The position numbers were made by a program, and so were the translations under genes. From positions 1-12,996 of the forward strand of contig JAEUBA010000285.1 of assembly GCA_018257865.1 (NCBI GenBank): a stretch of DNA of 12,996 nucleotides, given 5' to 3'. Below, piece by piece: positions 8,101-12,996 of this stretch; position 1 is the stretch's first letter; every line of letters starts with the position of its first letter. The notes under the pieces were generated by a model. That model did no database searches, had not been told where the DNA came from, and saw only the letters and a program-made list of their open reading frames with translations. This stretch comes from Stereocaulon alpinum (lineage: Eukaryota > Ascomycota > Lecanoromycetes > Lecanorales > Stereocaulaceae).

Positions 8101-8403
8101 TTAAGTAGGTAGTATCTAAGGTCTTAAGGTCTTAGGCTAATAGAGTAGAGGCAGTATATACTTATTAAGGATATAGATAAAATAGTAATATTCGTCTTAT
8201 ATAGGGGAACTATAGCTAGAGGTATAGTTATAGTAGTAACTATTTAAAAAGGTAGGAAAATTTCGTTTAACTTAGATAGTTTTATTTAACTTAGATAGAA
8301 TTCTATCTAAGTTAGATAGAAGTTAGTCTAACTTAGTTAAGTTTCTATTTAACTTAGTTAATAGACTCTAAGCTAATTCGATATTAATTAAAATAATATA
8401 ATA
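8101..8403. other. Spacer between two dead frames
   Basis: No gene is seen here. It holds the TAACTTAG cluster and palindrome, preceded by TA-rich sequence with a short tandem word (TAAGGTCTTAAGGTCTTAGG, about 8117-8136). It separates two stretches with coding character, which could belong to one element or to two. Confidence 0.4.
8268..8357. repeat. TAACTTAG repeat cluster with 28-bp palindrome
   Basis: TAACTTAG occurs at 8268-8275, 8287-8294, 8329-8336 and 8350-8357, and in inverse form (CTAAGTTA) at 8307-8314. The second and the inverse unit form a perfect 28-bp palindrome centred between 8300 and 8301, with GAATTC at its core. Such clusters resemble subterminal or protein-binding repeats of DNA transposons, but no terminal inverted repeat pair was found to support that. 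Single TAACTTAG words also occur elsewhere in the window, so only the clustering is notable. Confidence 0.65.
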
Positions 8404-9024
8404 ATAATACGCTAAAGAAGCCTCCCCTTTCTAAAAAACTTTACTTTCTTCCCTAAGGACCTTACCTATCTAGCTACCTATAGCTAGCTATATTATTATA
8501 GATAATACTCCTTAATAACCTTATACTACCTTATTACTAGCGAAGACCCTTATATATATTAAATAGGTAATAGAAATCTTCTAATAATAGCTAAGATAAA
8601 GGTAGAATAAGTAGTAGCTACTAAAAAAGCTTAGGAGACTAAAGCGAATAAGCGAAAGGTACGCTTTAAACTAAGTAACTTATTCTAAGTATTAATATAT
8701 TAGTAGATTAAGGTTATTAAAGAAAAGTAGCTAGGGCCTAAGAAAAGTATTAAAGAAAGTAATAGAGTAGTAAAGCCTAGGAAATATTAAAGATATAATA
8801 ATAACCTTAATAAGGATACCTCTAAATAAATATATAAAGAAGAGGTCTCTTTAAAGATAACTAGTATTAATAATATTAATATACTCTCTAATAACCCTAT
8901 AACTAGCCCTACGAAGAAACTAGTACCTACTATTATTATAGGTATATAACTTTCCTCTACTCCTATATTTAGTCCGTTAGATAACTTTATATTTAGGAGA
9001 GGGAAAAGATAGGCTTTTATATAA
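8404..9024 (+). pseudogene. Unidentified lysine-rich dead coding frame
   Basis: A single plus-strand frame holds for about 205 codons, interrupted only by TAA/TAG codons compatible with former Gln/Trp codons. The N-terminal third is hydrophobic-aromatic (for example SLPFLKNFTFFPKDLTYLA). The middle is basic (TKANKRKVRFKLSNLF, LGPKKSIKESNRVVKPRK). The end is Ser/Thr/Asn/Pro-rich (for example NPITSPTKKLVPTIIIGI). A folded part followed by a basic, low-complexity tail recalls the C-terminal ends of fungal pogo-like Tc1/mariner transposases. I see no DDE triad and no terminal inverted repeats, so that is only a suggestion. It is clearly dead, and loss of ATG prevents a start call. Confidence 0.45.
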
Positions 9025-9355
9025 TAAATTAGACCTCTATTATAAGTATAATTAGTATATAATAATAGATATAACCTATTAACTATATAGCGTAAACCGA
9101 TATAGCCGTTAATATCTAGAATTAATACTATATTATAAAGTAATATAAGTATTACCTAAAAGAAGACCGTAAGTTACCTATTAATATTACGCGTATATTT
9201 AATACGCTAATATAGAAAGAAGGAAATAATATAAAACTATACTATAAAACGAGGTTCTTAGGGGAATACTAATACTAGGAACTATTAACGTAGCTTAGTA
9301 AATAATAAATTAGAGATACGTATTTATTAAATATAGCTAAAACAGCTGATAGTAT
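9025..9355. other. AT-rich stretch upstream of LINE copy B
   Basis: No gene is visible. It may contain the 5' leader of LINE copy B, but the corresponding sequence of copy A (beyond 1735) does not align, so the true LINE start lies somewhere in or at the end of this stretch. Nothing resembling a promoter can be supported. Confidence 0.4.
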
Positions 9356-9394
9356 AGGGATAATAATACCGAATAATTTAGAGAGAGATAGCGA

Positions 9395-11036
9395 CGACGA
9401 CGAGTACGACGGGCGAACAGGCCTACTAGGCTAGACGAGCGATTACACTGGGTTACGAACCTAGTAAAATAATATAAGATAGGGGGGGAGGAGAGAAGGG
9501 GGTTATTAGTAGCGAAGGTAGATAGGGTACGCGTCTTAACGTAATAATAAAGTAATAGCAATAGTAGTAGAAGCCTATTAGAGGACTATAAGGCCCTTAG
9601 GGTAGGGAAAGAACTAATAAAAGAGCGTAGTATATAAAGGCTACAGAGTAGGCGCTACTAGAGTTTATAAAGAAGGTCTAGGAGATACTATAAGTAAATA
9701 TAAATAAGACCGTATAAAGCTTCTTCTAGAATATAGTAGAGAGGATTATAGAGTATATATAGGAGAATATAGCTAAGAGATACGCTATAAAGGAATACCG
9801 CAGCTAATTAATATATAAAGACTACCTAACTAGAAGGGTAAATAATAGCTAGGCGGACGTAGCCCGTATAGCCTAAGGGGGCTAGAATACTATCTACCTA
9901 GCTATACCTAAGGCGGAAGATATTAAGAAAGCGAAGCAGATAACGGTTAGGATCGATAATAATAGCGAAAAGATATAGATAGCCGTAGTAACCCTCCCCT
10001 AACTAATATAAATATTTAGAGGAGTAGGAGGGGCGACTAGGGAGATTATTATAGTAAGGAGGACTATAGGGGGAGATATTATTCTCTAGACGGCCTTAGT
10101 AAGGGCTAGGGAGGAGTTAGAGAAGGATAATAAGTAGGTAAGGAGACTCTATAAGTTAGTAAGAGTCCTCTAGAAGATAGTAATAGTAGTAATTTATAGA
10201 GTAGAAAAGATAATAGATATAAAGGATTAATAAGGGATCTTTAAAACCTTAAGAAAAGATAATAGGAAGCTCTACCTAGAGTTAGAGATAATAAAGGCTA
10301 AATAGCCTATATTCGCGTCGAAGCTAGATACGCTTAGGAAGGAGAAGAGATTCTCTATAATAATAATTAAAGTCCTAAGCCTAAAGGCAGCGAACCGACT
10401 TATTATAGAGGGAATAGTAGTAGAGAATAGCCTCCTATTCTATAATTACTAGGAGAGAGAAGCTACCCCTAAGTAGTACTTTAACTACTATAGGTATAGA
10501 TATATTACTAAGGCGTATAAATACCCTACCCGCTATAGGATATACGCCTAAAACTATATAACTAATAACTATATAGAAAGAGCTAATAGTAAGCCTAAAT
10601 ACGTAGTATATAAAGGGGAGTACTTAGTATAAAGTAAAACCTACTTAATCTAATAGAAGGAGAATACTAAGGCTAGGTAGAGAATTAAGTATAAGCTAAA
10701 ATACTTTAAAGAGACCTTAAGGTAATACTTAGTAATACTAATACCAGCGATACTAAGAAGGGCTAGCCTAAAAGGGTAGTATAAGGTAATCTTAAAAGGG
10801 AAGAGGAAGGCCCTAGGAGATATAACAGATAAGCCTTAGAAAGAAACTAAGGAAGTAGCGAAGAGAGGATAACTAATAACCCTCTCTAAAGCGGAATAAG
10901 GGTAATAGCCCCTATCTATAGAGAGGATTAGTCTAGCGAATACCCTTAAATAGATATTAAGGGTAGTAAAGACTACTAAGGATACCTAAATATAGGAGAA
11001 CGTCTAGGCGGCCCTTACCTAATAAAGAATATACCC
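9395..11036 (+). pseudogene. LINE copy B ORF1 (gag-like, zinc-knuckle) remnant
   Basis: The former ORF1 would encode an RNA-binding Gag-like protein. The frame is clear from 9646 onward, with long segments between RIP-made stops (for example ENIAKRYAIKEYRS, AIPKAEDIKKAKQITVRI and KLDTLRKEKRFSIII). A charged, probably helical N-terminal half (Lys/Glu/Arg-rich) precedes three zinc knuckles at 10477-10644. After them comes a basic tail of about 130 codons that ends close to the ORF2 start near 11040. All candidate ATG codons are lost, so the N-terminal limit is only approximate. Sequence before 9600 aligns with copy A but has a poorer frame and could be 5' leader. Confidence 0.82.
10477..10644 (+). 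other. Three zinc-knuckle modules, all ligands mutated to Tyr (copy B)
   Basis: Module 1 (10477-10518) has C-x2-C-x4-H-x4-C spacing, module 2 (10534-10572) C-x2-C-x3-H-x4-C, and module 3 (10600-10644) C-x2-C-x3-H-x6-C. All twelve ligand codons are TAC or TAT. This is the exact outcome of TpG to TpA on Cys codons and CpA to TpA on His codons. The spacing fits Gag-like proteins of fungal LINEs. The protein could not bind zinc. Confidence 0.85.
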
Positions 11037-11039
11037 TAC

Positions 11040-11760
11040 CTAAAAATACTATAGTATAATATATAGAGGAAGAAGGATATAGTAATAGCACTACTTCTTA
11101 AAAATAATAATATAAAAGATATAGACGTATTAGTAATCTAAGAGCCGGTATATAACCTAATAAATAGAACCTTATATAATATAAGTATAAGTAGGTTCTA
11201 CTTAACCTATAGGGGAGACTTAGAGGCTAGAATATACTTCTATATAAATAAAAGGATAGATCCTAACGACTAGGGGGTAGAGTACTAGGAGGGCGACTTA
11301 TACTTATTATAGATTTAGACTAAGAGAACCTAAAACGACGCTAATACTAAGGACGAAAATACTAAGGAGCTGATAGTAGAGAGGGTATAGGTATATAATA
11401 TCTATAACCCTTTACTAGTAAGCTATATATTAGTAGATAGCCCTATAACTATCCTAAGGCTAAAGGAGGCCTTAGAAAGCGAAGGCGAATATATTATAGT
11501 AGGGGATTTCAACCTATACTACCCCTAATAGAATAACTTAGGATAAGCTATATACTATATAATAGTAGATAGGCTACTAGAAGTAGTAGGAGAGAAGGGG
11601 ATAATTCTTAAACTACTAGAGAAGTTAGTTATATAGTAAAATAGGGGCTTAGAGAGCGCTATCGACCTTATATTCCTAACCGAAGGCGCGTATAATATAA
11701 TAGCGAAGTGCGGAGTAAGAGAAGACCTTAATATAGGGTTAGATTATATACTAATTATAA
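11040..11760 (+). other. AP-endonuclease domain remnant of ORF2
   Basis: Three hallmark regions are readable in one frame: Glu of the QEP motif (the Gln codon is now TAA at 11139-11141), GDFN with both following His turned to Tyr, and the terminal Asp-His now Asp-Tyr. The catalytic His at the end of this family's active site is therefore lost, in addition to the stops. Confidence 0.82.
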
Positions 11761-12379
11761 CAGAGCTAGAATAGACCTAAAGTAAGTACTAGGTATACTA
11801 AAAGAGAGCCTAAAAAAGGATAGAGACGGAGGTAACTAGCGAGGAGATCCGGAAATACGTAAGGATCTTAAATAGGGTTATAGGTAGATACTTATTAGAC
11901 TTAGAGGAAGTAATTAATATATATATTAATAAGCTTATAGCTGCGCTATAGGAGGTAGTAGAGAATACTATCCTATTTAAGGAACCCTACGCTAGAGCTA
12001 AACTATACTAGAATAAGGTGTATATAAGAGTTACTAAGGTATTATAGGTAGCACTTAAGGCCTACTACTATAGTAGAAATATATAGACTAAAGAGGCTCT
12101 CTACTAAACTAAAAGGAAAAAAGTTACTATCCTATAAAAGACTAGGATAATAGCTTTCTAAGAGGGGGTCTATAGAATATCGCTAAGGCTAGGAGGAGTA
12201 TAGTAACTTACTAAGTAAGGAAGAGAGAGGAGTATATACCTTAAAGAGCTACTATAATTCCCAGCTATTAAAGACGGGAACGGGAATAAAGCGATAGACT
12301 TTAAAGGGAAGGTAGAGGCCTTAAGGAGGGTCCTCTTCCTACTTTTACCCCTAGTAGACCTAATAGATATTAAGGGGGC

Positions 12380-12996
12380 TAATTACCTAAAGCCTATTAT
12401 AATAGATAGCGAGATTACTATAAAGGAGGTAAGGGACGTAATTTAGTACTTAGTAACGAATAAGGCCCTAAGGATTTTAGGGATCCTAAATAGGTTCCTA
12501 AGAGTGGTATATATAGAAATAGGGGAGACCTTTTAAAGGGTATTTTAAGCGTGCTTAGATTATAGATACTACCTAAAGAAGTTCCGCAAAGCGAATATAG
12601 TAATATTAAAGAAGTTAAAGAAGACTAATTACTCTAAGCCTAAGGCCTATTAACCTATTATACTACTAAATATACTTAGGAAAGTATTAGAGATAGTAAT
12701 AGTAAAATAACTTAGTAGAATAGCTAAAGTAAATTACCTACTCCTAGAATACTAGATAGGAGGTAGGAAGAGATATTTAGTAGAAATAGCCTTAGAGACT
12801 ATTATAGACTTAATCTATATAATATAGAACTAAGGTAAGGATAACGTAGCGAGTTTACTATTACTAAATATAATAGGAGTATTCGATAATATATCCTATA
12901 AAAGGCTACTCTATAACTTAAGGATAAAAGGAATCCCTAAGGGGATTATCTAGTAGACTATAAGCTTCCTTAAGGATAGAGCGATATTAATAACCC
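12380..12996 (+). other. Reverse transcriptase domain remnant of ORF2 (5' part)
   Basis: The LINE RT blocks before the catalytic FxDD box are present in frame: the finger motif with LGILNRFLRV, the block reading PIILLNILRKVLE, IGGRKRY after the stop following LLLEY, and GKDNVASLLLLN leading into FDNISYKRLLYNLR. The first Asp of motif A (D-x4-FD) is Asn (AAT at 12867-12869). The domain continues beyond the window. Confidence 0.85.

Larger units (their letters stand above)
9356..12996 (+). mobile_element. Tad1-like LINE, copy B (5' end to mid-RT, RIP-degenerated)
   Basis: A non-LTR retrotransposon with ORF1 (zinc-knuckle Gag-like) followed by ORF2 (APE-type endonuclease, then reverse transcriptase). 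This order and the motif wording fit the fungal Tad1 clade. It is cut by the right window edge inside the RT domain, so the RT FxDD box, any RNase H domain and the 3' tail are not seen. The ORF1 frame holds from about 9646 to about 11030 and the ORF2 frame from 11040 to the end with no net frame change, so decay is almost purely by substitution. Stops are nearly all TAA or TAG. The 5' boundary is where alignment to copy A ends. The two copies are head to head, about 7.6 kb apart. Confidence 0.92.
11040..12996 (+). pseudogene. LINE copy B ORF2 (endonuclease plus reverse transcriptase), partial
   Basis: The ORF2 frame is constant from 11040 (LKIL, stop, YNI, matching the usual start of fungal LINE endonucleases) to the window edge. 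It would nick the target and reverse-transcribe LINE RNA onto it. The APE-type endonuclease covers about 11040-11760. It has the catalytic Glu motif (VLVI, stop, EP; Glu at 11142), the GDFN motif (GDFNLYYP at 11502-11525, normally followed by HH) and a C-terminal DY where SDH is usual (11742-11747). The RT domain begins near 12380. A degraded PGPDG-type motif is at 12462-12482, the PI-LLN block at about 12654, and motif A (LLLNIIGVFDNI) at 12858-12893. The domain is cut before the FxDD box. There are many TAA/TAG codons; it is non-functional. Confidence 0.9.

Noticed and set aside
8404..9024. Firm call of a pogo-like transposase C-terminus
   Set aside because: Only the composition is similar; no DDE catalytic motif, helix-turn-helix or terminal inverted repeats were found.
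9337..9561. A 74-codon open frame on the minus strand, the longest open frame in the window
   Set aside because: It starts with TTG, has no ribosome-binding or promoter context relevant to a fungus, has low-complexity composition, and lies antisense to the 5' part of LINE copy B. It is open by chance in a less stop-rich patch.
1..12996. Centromere or replication origin because of the high AT content
   Set aside because: The AT richness is explained by CpA-directed RIP on identifiable retroelements; no satellite array or origin motif is visible.

Overview
The window looks like a piece of an AT-rich, gene-poor compartment in a filamentous ascomycete (Pezizomycotina) genome. It appears to have been almost completely destroyed by repeat-induced point mutation (RIP). 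CpA and TpG are nearly absent while TpA is everywhere and CpG survives. The first 440 bases contain no CpA and no TpG at all. Because TpG becomes TpA, ATG codons are essentially gone from the retroelement parts, Cys and His codons have become Tyr, and Gln/Trp codons have become TAA/TAG. I find no intact protein-coding gene, no tRNA or rRNA, no CRISPR array and no recognisable promoter. Everything that can be named is a transposable element or a dead coding frame.

Layout. (1) About 1-1735, minus strand: the 5' half of a Tad1-like LINE (ORF1 with zinc knuckles plus the first codons of ORF2), running off the left edge. (2) About 1736-3310: degenerate sequence with scattered coding-like stretches that I cannot identify. 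(3) 3325-4511: a 1187-bp interspersed element (here R1), flanked by a perfect 14-bp target-site duplication. (4) 4526-5229: degenerate sequence plus a two-copy tandem repeat of about 261 bp. (5) About 5417-6301, continuing at 7503-8100: an unidentified dead plus-strand coding frame. (6) 6302-7488: a second copy of the 1187-bp element (R2) in the opposite orientation, with its own, different 14-bp target-site duplication; it splits frame (5). (7) About 8266-8357: a cluster of short TAACTTAG units around a 28-bp perfect palindrome. (8) About 8404-9024: a second unidentified, lysine-rich dead frame. (9) About 9356-12996, plus strand: a second Tad1-like LINE copy with ORF1, AP-endonuclease and the first part of the reverse transcriptase, running off the right edge. 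The two LINEs are head to head, 5' ends facing inward.

The elements do not form a working pathway. They are a nested record of insertions followed by RIP. LINE copies of this type could have supplied the target-primed reverse transcription machinery suggested by the 13-14-bp duplications around R1 and R2, but that link is inference. The most interesting object is the R1/R2 family: two full-length copies with identical ends, no detectable protein and long target-site duplications. It is also a natural RIP recorder, because the two copies carry different strand-biased mutation sets.
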